DNA of 64,000 nt from Chersky-840 sp035604715 (GTDB lineage Bacteria > Actinomycetota > Acidimicrobiia > Acidimicrobiales > UBA8190), in assembly GCA_963731665.1 (NCBI GenBank), contig CAVSWP010000011.1, positions 310,001 to 374,000 of the forward strand. Reading direction: 5' to 3'. Below the pieces are notes generated by a model. That model did no database searches and was not told the origin of the DNA. It was given only the letters and a program-made list of their open reading frames with translations. Of this stretch, positions 1 through 7,553 are shown one piece after another; within the stretch, counting starts at the first letter, position 1; every line of letters begins with the position of its first letter. The position numbers and the translations under genes are program-made.

Positions 1-529
1 CGGTGTGGCTGGGGTACTCGAACACGACGCGCTGTCCCACGAGACGGCCTTCGGGCCCCCCGGGGACGCGACCCTCGATGTTGCCGTGGACCGTCTGGAA
101 GACCGCCCCCAGCGTGGACAGGCCGTGGAGGTGGATGTCGATGGGACGGTTGCCGAAGTCGTCACCCCCGGGGAGCGACACACTGGCCCGGCCCGTGCGC
201 GCCAACAGGGGCCCGAGCACCACGACGGAAGCCCGCATCTTCTCCACGAGCTCGTAGGGAGCCTCGGGGACGAGATCCTGCGGGGTCTCGATGACGAGAT
301 CCCCCGGGCCCCCGTCGGCAGCAGCGGGGCGCCGCACCACCTGCGCACCGATGGCGGTGAGGACCTCGGCCATGATCTCGACGTCCACGATGCGCGGGAC
401 CCCGGCCAGCACATGACGCCCGGGGGCCAACAGGCACGCCGCCATGAGCTTGAGGGCGGAGTTCTTGGCGCCGCCGGCGCGCACCGTCCCCTGGAGCGGG
501 CCGCCGGGGCGCACGATGAAGCGGGGCAT
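1..529 (-). CDS. murA: UDP-N-acetylglucosamine 1-carboxyvinyltransferase MurA, C-terminus beyond window
   Basis: First committed step of peptidoglycan precursor synthesis in the cytoplasm: transfers enolpyruvate from PEP to UDP-GlcNAc. The visible 176 residues start MPRFIVRPGG and carry the GGAKNSALK substrate loop (Lys22, Asn23), then EKMRASVVVLGPLLAR and LPGGDDFGNRPIDIH. In that last loop the usual catalytic Cys (E. coli Cys115) is Asp123, as in mycobacterial MurA, which is naturally fosfomycin-insensitive. The gene runs off the left edge, so the second half is not seen. It begins 14 bp after the stop of the acyl-CoA mutase gene on the same strand. The family call is firm; drug insensitivity is inferred. 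Confidence 0.93.
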   Translation of the reverse strand, partial: MPRFIVRPGGPLQGTVRAGGAKNSALKLMAACLLAPGRHVLAGVPRIVDVEIMAEVLTAIGAQVVRRPAAADGGPGDLVIETPQDLVPEAPYELVEKMRASVVVLGPLLARTGRASVSLPGGDDFGNRPIDIHLHGLSTLGAVFQTVHGNIEGRVPGGPEGRLVGQRVVFEYPSHT

Positions 530-543
530 CGGACCCGACCTGG

Positions 544-2229
544 TCAGACGACGGGGTTCTCGGCCCAGCGGCCGAACACCGACCCCAGGGCTCCCACGAT
601 CTCGCCCACGGTGGCATAGGCCCGCACGGCTTCGAGGATGGCGGGCATGAGGTTGACCTCGGCGGTGGCCGCATCGGCGGCGACCGCCGCCAGGGTGCGG
701 TCGACGTCGTGCTGGTTGCGTCGCTGGCGCACGGCGGCCAACCGCTTGCGCTGGGCCTCGTCCACCTCGGGCCCGATGTGCAGCGTGGGAGGCGCGGGCT
801 CCTCGCTTCCCTCGGTGAAGGCGTTGACTCCGACCACCACCCGCCGGCCGGTGGCCACCTTGCGCTGGAACACGTAGGCGGCGTCGGCGATCTCGCCCTG
901 GAACCAATTCTCCTCGATGCCGTGGAGGACGCCCTCGAGCATCGATCCCTCGCCCCACGCATCGAGCCGGTCGAACACCGCCTCGGCCTGACGCTCGATC
1001 TCGTCGGTGAGCGACTCCACGAACCATGACCCGCCCAGGGGGTCCGAGACGTTGGTGACCCCGGTCTCATGGGCGATGACCTGCTGCGTGCGCAGCGCGA
1101 TGCGGGCCGCCTTCTCCGTCGGGAGCGCCAGGACCTCGTCCATCGAATTGGTGTGCAGGCTCTGCGTGCCGCCCAGGACGCCGGCCAGCGCTTCGATGGC
1201 GGTCCGCACGATGTTCACCTCGGGCTGCTGAGCCGTGAGCGAGACCCCCGCCGTCTGGGTGTGGAAGCGCAGCTGGAGCGACCTGGGGGAGACGGCCCCG
1301 TAGCGGTCGGCCATCCAACGCGCCCAGATGCGGCGGGCCGCTCGGTACTTGGCGATCTCCTCGAAGAAGTCGAGATGGGCGTTGAAGAAGAAGCTCAGCC
1401 GGGGAGCGAACTCGTCGACGGGGAGACCGGCCCCCACGACGGCTTCGACGTAGGCGAACCCGTTGGCCAGGGTGAAGGCGAGCTCCTGGGCGGCCGTGGC
1501 GCCGGCCTCGCGGATGTGGTAGCCGGACACCGACACGGGATGGAACTTGGGCATCTCCGAGGCGCAGAACCGCACGACGTCGGTCACCAGCCGCATCGAG
1601 GGCCGGGGCGGGAAGATGTACTCCTTCTGGGCCTGGTACTCCTTGAGGATGTCGTTCTGTAGCGTGCCCCCGAGATCGCTGCGAGCGACGCCGGCCTGCT
1701 CGGCGGCCGCCACGTACATGGCCATGACGATGGAGGCGGGTGAGTTGATCGTCATCGACGTCGTGACCATCCCCAGGTCGATCCCGGCGAAGAGGTCCTC
1801 GGCATCGGCCAACGTGTCCACCGCCACGCCGCACCGCCCCACCTCGCCCTCGGTGAGGGGGTCGTCGGAGTCGCGGCCCATGAGCGTCGGGAGGTCGAAC
1901 GCCACCGACAGCCCACCGCTGCCGGCCCGCAGAAGCTCGCGGAAACGGACGTTGGTGTCCTCGGCGGTGCCGAACCCGGCGAACAGCCGCATCGTCCACA
2001 GCTTCGAGCGGTACATGGAGGCGTGCGGGCCCCGGGTGTAGGGGGGGCTGCCGGGCCAGCCCAGCCGCTCGGGCACCTGGGCCTCGGGCCAGTCGTCGGG
2101 GCCGTACACCGGCTCGAGCCCGATTCCCGACATCGTCTCGAAGTCGGTGTCCCGCAGCGTCGAGGCGTCATAGGCCTCCCGCCACCGCGCCCGCCCCTCT
2201 TCGGCGGCCTCGTGGGGCGTGGACGGCAT
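544..2229 (-). CDS. Methylmalonyl-CoA mutase-family large (alpha) subunit, likely isobutyryl-CoA-type specificity
   Basis: Adenosylcobalamin-dependent carbon-skeleton mutase, substrate-binding TIM-barrel subunit of 561 residues. It lacks the C-terminal B12-binding domain, which must come from a separate small subunit not in this window. Motifs: WTMRLFAGFGTAEDTN (80s), GGTLQNDILKEY (~190), PPRPSMRL, SGYHIREAGAT with catalytic His238, and SLHTNSMDEVLALPT. Aligned on His238 (His244 of Propionibacterium MutB), MutB Tyr89 is Phe83 and Arg207 is Gln201. That pair marks isobutyryl-CoA mutases rather than methylmalonyl-CoA mutases. The family is certain; the substrate is an inference from two residues. 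Lies just upstream of murA. Confidence 0.9.
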   Translation of the reverse strand: MPSTPHEAAEEGRARWREAYDASTLRDTDFETMSGIGLEPVYGPDDWPEAQVPERLGWPGSPPYTRGPHASMYRSKLWTMRLFAGFGTAEDTNVRFRELLRAGSGGLSVAFDLPTLMGRDSDDPLTEGEVGRCGVAVDTLADAEDLFAGIDLGMVTTSMTINSPASIVMAMYVAAAEQAGVARSDLGGTLQNDILKEYQAQKEYIFPPRPSMRLVTDVVRFCASEMPKFHPVSVSGYHIREAGATAAQELAFTLANGFAYVEAVVGAGLPVDEFAPRLSFFFNAHLDFFEEIAKYRAARRIWARWMADRYGAVSPRSLQLRFHTQTAGVSLTAQQPEVNIVRTAIEALAGVLGGTQSLHTNSMDEVLALPTEKAARIALRTQQVIAHETGVTNVSDPLGGSWFVESLTDEIERQAEAVFDRLDAWGEGSMLEGVLHGIEENWFQGEIADAAYVFQRKVATGRRVVVGVNAFTEGSEEPAPPTLHIGPEVDEAQRKRLAAVRQRRNQHDVDRTLAAVAADAATAEVNLMPAILEAVRAYATVGEIVGALGSVFGRWAENPVV

Positions 2230-2402
2230 GTCTCCAGCCTAACGGGCCACCCCCGGCATTCTCGGACTCGGCACCCCGCGCCCGGCGGGCGTCGGCCGTC
2301 CTCGAGGCTCGTTCAAACGCACCTCGAAGCCGCCCACGCGCCCCCAGGGGCGATACGGGACGGTGGACTGCCGGTTCGCACGGAGCGCGTTATGGTCAGG
2401 TC

Positions 2403-3398
2403 GTGGCGCCCAACCCCCGCGCACCCGACCGCAACCTCGCCATGGAGCTCGTCCGCGTGACCGAGGCCGCCGCCATGGCCGCCGGCCGGTGGATGGGACG
2501 CGGTGACAAGGAAGGCGCCGACGGGGCCGCCGTCCAAGCCATGCGCGTGGTGCTGCAGACGGTGGCCATGGACGGGGTGGTCGTGATCGGTGAGGGCGAG
2601 AAGGACCGCGCCCCGATGCTGTACAACGGGGAGCGCATCGGCGACGGGTCTCCCCCTCCCACCGACATCGCCGTCGACCCCATCGACGGGACGAACCTGA
2701 CGTCGCTCGGGCGCGGCGGGGCCCTGGCGGTGATCGCGGTCTCGGACCGGGGCACCATGTTCAACCCGGGGCCCTGTGTGTACATGGAGAAGCTGGCCGT
2801 GGGGCCCAAGGCGGCGGGGTCGGTGGACGTTCGCCGGCCGCCGACCGAGAACATCGAGGCCGTGGCCAAGGCGCTGGGGAAGTCGGTGCGCGACGTCACC
2901 GTCGTGATCCTCGACCGGCCCCGGCACGCCGACCTGATCGAAGAGGTCCGCTCCAGCGGCGCCCGCATCAAGCTGATCTCGGACGGGGACGTGGCCGGTG
3001 CCATCTCCGTGGCGTGGCCCGACTCCGGCGTGGACGTGCTGTACGGGATCGGCGGGACTCCGGAAGGGGTGATCGCGGCCGCCGCGCTCAAGTGCATGGG
3101 TGGTGAGATCCAAGGCCGACTGTGGCCGCGCGACGACGACGAGCGCCGGGCGGCACTGGACGCCGGCTACGACCTCGACGCGCTGCTCGGCACCGACGAC
3201 CTCGTGAAGGGTGACAACTGCTTCTTCGCGGCCACCGCCGTCACCGACGGTGAGCTCATGCAGGGCGTGCGCTACGCCGACTACGGCGTCAACACCCAGT
3301 CACTGGTGATGCGCTCCCAATCGGGCACCGTCCGCTTCGTGAGCGCCCGCCACGCCCTGCACAAGTTGCGCGAATACAGCCAGGTCGAATTCGGTTAG
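2403..3398 (+). CDS. glpX: Fructose-1,6-bisphosphatase class II (GlpX)
   Basis: Hydrolyses fructose-1,6-bisphosphate to fructose-6-phosphate, the committed gluconeogenic step. The 331-residue length is normal for GlpX. Motifs: VVIGEGEKDRAPML and AVDPIDGTNLTSLGRGGALAVIA (metal and substrate site), then YGIGGTPEGVIAAAALKCMGG. GlpX is the main FBPase of actinobacteria. The GTG start at 2403 has no convincing Shine-Dalgarno sequence, but a TATGGT (-10-like, TAnnnT) sits at 2391-2396, seven bases upstream, so the message may be leaderless. Divergent from the mutase gene across about 170 bp. Confidence 0.95.
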   Translation: MAPNPRAPDRNLAMELVRVTEAAAMAAGRWMGRGDKEGADGAAVQAMRVVLQTVAMDGVVVIGEGEKDRAPMLYNGERIGDGSPPPTDIAVDPIDGTNLTSLGRGGALAVIAVSDRGTMFNPGPCVYMEKLAVGPKAAGSVDVRRPPTENIEAVAKALGKSVRDVTVVILDRPRHADLIEEVRSSGARIKLISDGDVAGAISVAWPDSGVDVLYGIGGTPEGVIAAAALKCMGGEIQGRLWPRDDDERRAALDAGYDLDALLGTDDLVKGDNCFFAATAVTDGELMQGVRYADYGVNTQSLVMRSQSGTVRFVSARHALHKLREYSQVEFG

Positions 3399-3410
3399 CA
3401 CGGTCCGCCC

Positions 3411-4238
3411 GTGCCCACGCCGACAAGGCCAACCACGCCTCCCGAGCGGCCCAGCCGGTACCCGCTGCGCAATGCCGCCCCCCGGGAAGCGGCACGTCTC
3501 GAGACCCTGCAGTCGTTGCGCGACGCGTCGACCTTCCGCCACATCGAACGGCTGGGGGTCGGGTCCGGTTGGCGGTGCGCCGAACTGGGAGCCGGAGCGG
3601 GGTCGGTGGCGGGGTGGCTGGCCGACCGGGTGGGCGACCGTGGCTCGGTGACGGCGATCGACAAGGACACGAGCCTGCTGAGGGAACTGGGGACGCGACC
3701 CCACGTGACGGTGGTCGAAGGCGATCTGATGACCATGGACTTCGGATCAACCTGCTTCGACTTCGTCCACTCTCGGGCCGTGCTCATGCACCTCGAGGAC
3801 CCCGACCGTGTGGTAGAGCACCTCGTGCCGGCGCTGCGGCCCGGCGCCATGGTGTTCTTCGAGGAGACCGACGGCGACCCGGCCCAGCGGGCATCGGCCG
3901 CCGATCTCCCCCCGCCGTTCCGGGACGTGATGGCGCCCCTGGCGTCGGGGTGGACGTGGGCGCGTACCCTGGCCGCCAAGCTCGAGGCGCTGGGCTTCAC
4001 CGACGTGGACGACCACGTGCGGGACGATCCGCTCACCGGGGCGTCTCCCGCGGCCGCCTTCTGGACCGAGACCCTCGAGACCATCCGGCCCAGGATCACC
4101 GACGCCGCCTACATGGAGCCCCTGGGACGCGCCGCCATCGACGCCGCCAGCTTCGACGCCATGATCGCCCTGCTCGGAGACGGCGAGTTCTCGGCGCCCT
4201 TCACCGCCCAGCACCAGGTGTCGGCCCGCCGCCCGTAG
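3411..4238 (+). CDS. SAM-dependent class I methyltransferase
   Basis: A 275-residue Rossmann methyltransferase. Motif I is ELGAGAGSVAGWLADRVG, followed by the acidic strand end VTAIDKD, the motif-II region VVEGDLMTMDF, and DFVHSRAVLMHLEDP, typical of ubiquinone/menaquinone-methylase-like (Methyltransf_11/25) enzymes. Substrate unknown. The GTG start is 12 bp after the glpX stop, so the two are probably co-transcribed. It is convergent with wecA, with a tandem 20-bp duplication between them. No membrane segment or signal peptide is visible. Confidence 0.8.
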   Translation: MPTPTRPTTPPERPSRYPLRNAAPREAARLETLQSLRDASTFRHIERLGVGSGWRCAELGAGAGSVAGWLADRVGDRGSVTAIDKDTSLLRELGTRPHVTVVEGDLMTMDFGSTCFDFVHSRAVLMHLEDPDRVVEHLVPALRPGAMVFFEETDGDPAQRASAADLPPPFRDVMAPLASGWTWARTLAAKLEALGFTDVDDHVRDDPLTGASPAAAFWTETLETIRPRITDAAYMEPLGRAAIDAASFDAMIALLGDGEFSAPFTAQHQVSARRP

Positions 4239-4278
4239 CCCGCTCGCCCGCCCCGTCGCCCGCTCGCCCGGCCCGTCG
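4239..4278. repeat. Two tandem 20-bp copies between convergent genes
   Basis: Copy 1 is 4239-4258 and copy 2 is 4259-4278, differing at one base, starting right after the methyltransferase stop codon. Looks like a slippage duplication. No gene is seen between 4239 and 4305. Confidence 0.8.
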
Positions 4279-4305
4279 CGCACGGCGTCGACGTTCGCTC
4301 GTCGA

Positions 4306-5613
4306 CTAGTTGCGCTCCACGAGTGATTCGGGAACAACGGGGGGTGCCGCCGGTGGCGCGACCCCGGTGGCGGCCCACCCGTCCCCGGTGCTGCCGTTGA
4401 CCCTGTCGGGCGTCGCCCCCGGTGCTGCGCCGGTGCTCATCTCGGCCTCGGCGCGCGCCACCATCGGCGCCGGATGGGAGCCGGCCAACTGCTCGGGGGC
4501 GGCGCCATTGCCGTTCATGGTGTCCTTGCGGAGCCCGGGATGAAACAGCGTGTAGAGCACGAGCCCGAGGACCACCACGCCGAAGGGGATGACGGCGTTG
4601 CCCTTCTTGTCGAACAACGGGTACAGGAGGAACGCCGAGAGCACCGCGGTCCAGGCCCACAAGATGAAGACCGTGCGCCGAGGGCCATGTCCCAGGCGCA
4701 GGAGCCGGTGGTGGACGTGGTCCTTGTCGGGCGTGTGGAAGCCCGTGCCCTTCGCCGTGCGGCGGATGAAGGCAAATGCCATGTCGGCGATGGGCACTCC
4801 CAGGATGAACACCGGGATGAACAGCGGTGCGAAGAAGAAGTAGGTCTGTCCACTGACGTCGGCGGTCCGGCCACCGATGAGCATGGTGGATGCCGCCAGC
4901 AGGAGGCCGAGGAACAAGGCTCCGGCGTCTCCCATGAAGGCCCGGGCGGGGTGGAGGTTGTGGGGCAGGAACCCGATGCACACCCCGAAGGCCACCACCG
5001 CGATGAGCGGGCCGAGGTTGTCGGAGGGGAGGTAGCCCAAGAAGACGAGGCGCAGGCCGTAGATGGCGAGCGCGCCGGAGGCGATGGCCACGATGCCGGT
5101 GGCCAGCCCGTCGAGACCGTCGATGAGGTTCACGGCGTTGGTGATCACGATGACCCACAACGCCGTCAACAACGGCGTCACGTCGGGTGACAGGACGAAG
5201 AACCCAACGAACGGGATCTTGAACTGGAACATGGTCACGCCCAAGAACACGAGGACCATGGCCGCCAGCACCTGGCCCGCCATCTTGGCGGGCGCCGACA
5301 TCTCCCTGACGTCGTCCATGAACCCCACCACGAAGATGACCCCCGCCCCCAGCACCAATCCCAGGGGCTCCGAGGATCCGGCGAAGAGCCCGTGCAGCTG
5401 GCCGAGCTGTGATGCCACCAAGATGGCCACCAGAAAGGCCAGGAACATGGCCACGCCACCCCCGTAGGGAGTCACGCGGGCATGGACGCGGCGCTCGTCG
5501 GGCTCGACCACGAAGCCGGCCCGCGTGGCCAGGCGGCGGATGGGGAACATCACGACGAAGGTGCCCAGGGCGGCCACTATCGCCACCACCCCGTACGCCC
5601 CGAGGGGGGGCAC
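4306..5613 (-). CDS. wecA: Undecaprenyl-phosphate GlcNAc-1-phosphate transferase (WecA/TagO/Rfe family)
   Basis: Integral membrane enzyme that loads GlcNAc-1-phosphate (or a similar sugar phosphate) onto decaprenyl/undecaprenyl phosphate, priming synthesis of wall glycopolymer or the arabinogalactan linker. About 11 hydrophobic segments are visible. Motifs of the MraY/WecA superfamily: VGFMDDVREM, VIVITNAVNLIDGLDGLATG, AFMGDAGALFLG (catalytic and Mg sites) and DHVHHRLLRLG near the end. I chose the GTG at 5613, five bases after the glyA stop; a longer reading would overlap glyA. A hydrophilic Ala/Pro/Gly-rich tail of about 80 residues follows the last membrane helix and is unusual for the family. 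About 435 aa. Confidence 0.88.
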   Translation of the reverse strand: MPPLGAYGVVAIVAALGTFVVMFPIRRLATRAGFVVEPDERRVHARVTPYGGGVAMFLAFLVAILVASQLGQLHGLFAGSSEPLGLVLGAGVIFVVGFMDDVREMSAPAKMAGQVLAAMVLVFLGVTMFQFKIPFVGFFVLSPDVTPLLTALWVIVITNAVNLIDGLDGLATGIVAIASGALAIYGLRLVFLGYLPSDNLGPLIAVVAFGVCIGFLPHNLHPARAFMGDAGALFLGLLLAASTMLIGGRTADVSGQTYFFFAPLFIPVFILGVPIADMAFAFIRRTAKGTGFHTPDKDHVHHRLLRLGHGPRRTVFILWAWTAVLSAFLLYPLFDKKGNAVIPFGVVVLGLVLYTLFHPGLRKDTMNGNGAAPEQLAGSHPAPMVARAEAEMSTGAAPGATPDRVNGSTGDGWAATGVAPPAAPPVVPESLVERN

Positions 5614-5617
5614 GACC

Positions 5618-6967
5618 TCAGCCGCCTCCGGCTGGGCTGCGCGACAGGACACCCCTGACGAGCTGGGGGTAGGGCGGGAACCCCTCGCACAGCTCGAGGA
5701 CCTCACGCCGCACGTCGCGTAGCGCGGCTTCGTCGTCGCGTTGGCGCAGGGCGCGACCCATCATCCCGGCGATCCGGGTCATCTCCGAGGGCCCCATGCC
5801 CGTCGTCGTCTGGGCGGCGCTTCCGAGCCGGAGCCCCGAGGTGACGAACGGTGGTCGCGGATCACCGGGGATGGCGTTGCGATTGAGCGTGATGCCGGCG
5901 CGGTCGAGGACCTCCTGCGCCTGCTTGCCGGTGAGCTCGGAGTCGAAGGGCCGGAGATCGACCAGGATGAGATGGTTGTCGGTCCCCCCCGACACGAGCC
6001 GGAACCCTTCGGCCGCCAGGGCGACGGCCAGTGCCCGGGCGTTGGTGACCACGCTGGCGGCGTAGTCGCGAAACGACGGCTGCGACGCCTCTCGGAAGGC
6101 CACTGCCTTGGCCGCGATGACGTGCTCCAGGGGACCGCCCTGGAGCCCGGGGAAGACGGCCGAGTCGATCGCCTTGGCGTGACGTTGGTCGCACAGGATG
6201 GCCCCGCCCCGGGGGCCCCGCAGGGTCTTGTGGGTGGTCAGCGTCACCACGTCGGCGATGCCGACGGGATTGGGATGGGCGCCGCCGGCGACGAGACCGG
6301 CCGGATGGGCGATGTCGAACATGAGCTGGGCACCGACCTCATCGGCGATCTCGCGGAACGGTCGAGCGTCGATGGTCCGGGGATAGGCGGTGGCGCCGGC
6401 GACGATGAGCTTGGGACGCTCCCGCTTGGCGACGTCGGCCACCTCGTCGAAGTCGATGGTCTCCCCCTGTGCTTCGGGGTCCCCCGACGCCGGCGTGACC
6501 CCGTAGGCGACGAAGCGCCAGATCTTGCTCGTGATGCTCGCCGGAGAGCCGTGGGTGAGATGGCCGCCGTGATCGAGGCTCATGGCCAGCACGGTGTCCC
6601 CCGGCTCGAGCAGGGCCTGGTAGACGGCCAGATTGGCGCTGGCTCCGGCATGAGGCTGGACGTTGGCATGCTCGGACCCGAACAGGGCCGTGGCCCGGTC
6701 CCGAGCCAGGTTCTCCACCTCGTCGATGACCTGGTTCCCGCCGTAGTACCGCCGGCCGGGGTATCCCTCGGAGTACTTGTTGGTGAGCACCGACCCCGAG
6801 GCGGCCAGCACGGCGGGAGAGGTGAAGTTCTCGGACGCGATCAGCTGGAGCGTGGTGGACTGCCGGTCGATCTCAGCGCCGAGCAGCGCGAGGATCTCGG
6901 GGTCCTCGGTGAGCCACTCGTCGAAGGGGGACGACGCCCGGCCGGTGCCGCCGCTTGCCTCGATCAT
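5618..6967 (-). CDS. glyA: Serine hydroxymethyltransferase
   Basis: PLP enzyme interconverting serine and glycine while charging tetrahydrofolate with one-carbon units. Motifs: LQLIASENFTSPAVL, NKYSEGYPGRRYYGGNQ, and TTHKTLRGPRGG containing the PLP lysine. The ATG at 6967 (MIEASGG) is chosen because AGAAAGGA lies about six bases upstream; it gives a normal 449 aa. Sits between rpiB and wecA on the same strand, matching the common actinobacterial rpiB-glyA-wecA order. Only five bases separate its stop from the wecA GTG, so translation is probably coupled. Confidence 0.96.
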   Translation of the reverse strand: MIEASGGTGRASSPFDEWLTEDPEILALLGAEIDRQSTTLQLIASENFTSPAVLAASGSVLTNKYSEGYPGRRYYGGNQVIDEVENLARDRATALFGSEHANVQPHAGASANLAVYQALLEPGDTVLAMSLDHGGHLTHGSPASITSKIWRFVAYGVTPASGDPEAQGETIDFDEVADVAKRERPKLIVAGATAYPRTIDARPFREIADEVGAQLMFDIAHPAGLVAGGAHPNPVGIADVVTLTTHKTLRGPRGGAILCDQRHAKAIDSAVFPGLQGGPLEHVIAAKAVAFREASQPSFRDYAASVVTNARALAVALAAEGFRLVSGGTDNHLILVDLRPFDSELTGKQAQEVLDRAGITLNRNAIPGDPRPPFVTSGLRLGSAAQTTTGMGPSEMTRIAGMMGRALRQRDDEAALRDVRREVLELCEGFPPYPQLVRGVLSRSPAGGG

Positions 6968-7045
6968 CTCGATCCTTTCTCGTTGCCTCGGGCGACTGGG
7001 GCTGCGCTCGATCCCGTTGCCGAGCCTTGCGGCGACGGCGCGCAC

Positions 7046-7486
7046 TCAGCGTGCATCGAGCACGGCGATCTCCGCCACGCGCAGATCGTGTCGACCGCCG
7101 AGCGGCGTGGTCGACAAGAACGTGTCAATGGCGTCCTTGGCAACCTCGTGCCCCACGGTGCGCCCGCCCATGCACACCACGTTGGCGTGGTTGTGCGCTC
7201 GTGCCAGGCGCGCCGTCGTGACGTCGTGGACGACCGCCGCCCGGATCCCCTGGACCTTGTTGGCAGCGATGGAGATGCCGATCCCGGTGCCGCACGCGCA
7301 CAGGCCGAGCTCGGCTCGGCCTTCCGACACCGCCCGGCCGACGGCGGCGCCGAATTCGGGGTAGTCGACAGAACGCTGCGAGCCGGTCCCGAGGTCATCT
7401 ATGTCGTGTCCCAGCTCGGCGAGGTGTGCGGCGAGGAACTGCTTCAAGAGATAGCCGGCGTGGTCGGAGCCGACCGCGATGCGCAT
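7046..7486 (-). CDS. rpiB: Ribose-5-phosphate isomerase B
   Basis: Isomerises ribose-5-phosphate and ribulose-5-phosphate in the non-oxidative pentose phosphate pathway. Begins MRIAVGSDHAGYLLK, then DYPEFGAAVG, CACGTGIGISIAANKVQGIRA and NHANVVCMGGRTVG, the standard RpiB active-site and phosphate-binding signatures. At 146 aa it is family length. The ATG at 7486 is the start used by homologues; no clear Shine-Dalgarno sequence is seen. Its stop is 78 bp before the glyA start, and it is divergent from the thiolase-like gene. Confidence 0.94.
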   Translation of the reverse strand: MRIAVGSDHAGYLLKQFLAAHLAELGHDIDDLGTGSQRSVDYPEFGAAVGRAVSEGRAELGLCACGTGIGISIAANKVQGIRAAVVHDVTTARLARAHNHANVVCMGGRTVGHEVAKDAIDTFLSTTPLGGRHDLRVAEIAVLDAR

Positions 7487-7553
7487 GGGCGAAGCATACC
7501 GAGGCCCCCACGCCGCTCCGGGGCCCCAGGGCCCGAAAAGTACGCTCGGCGCC

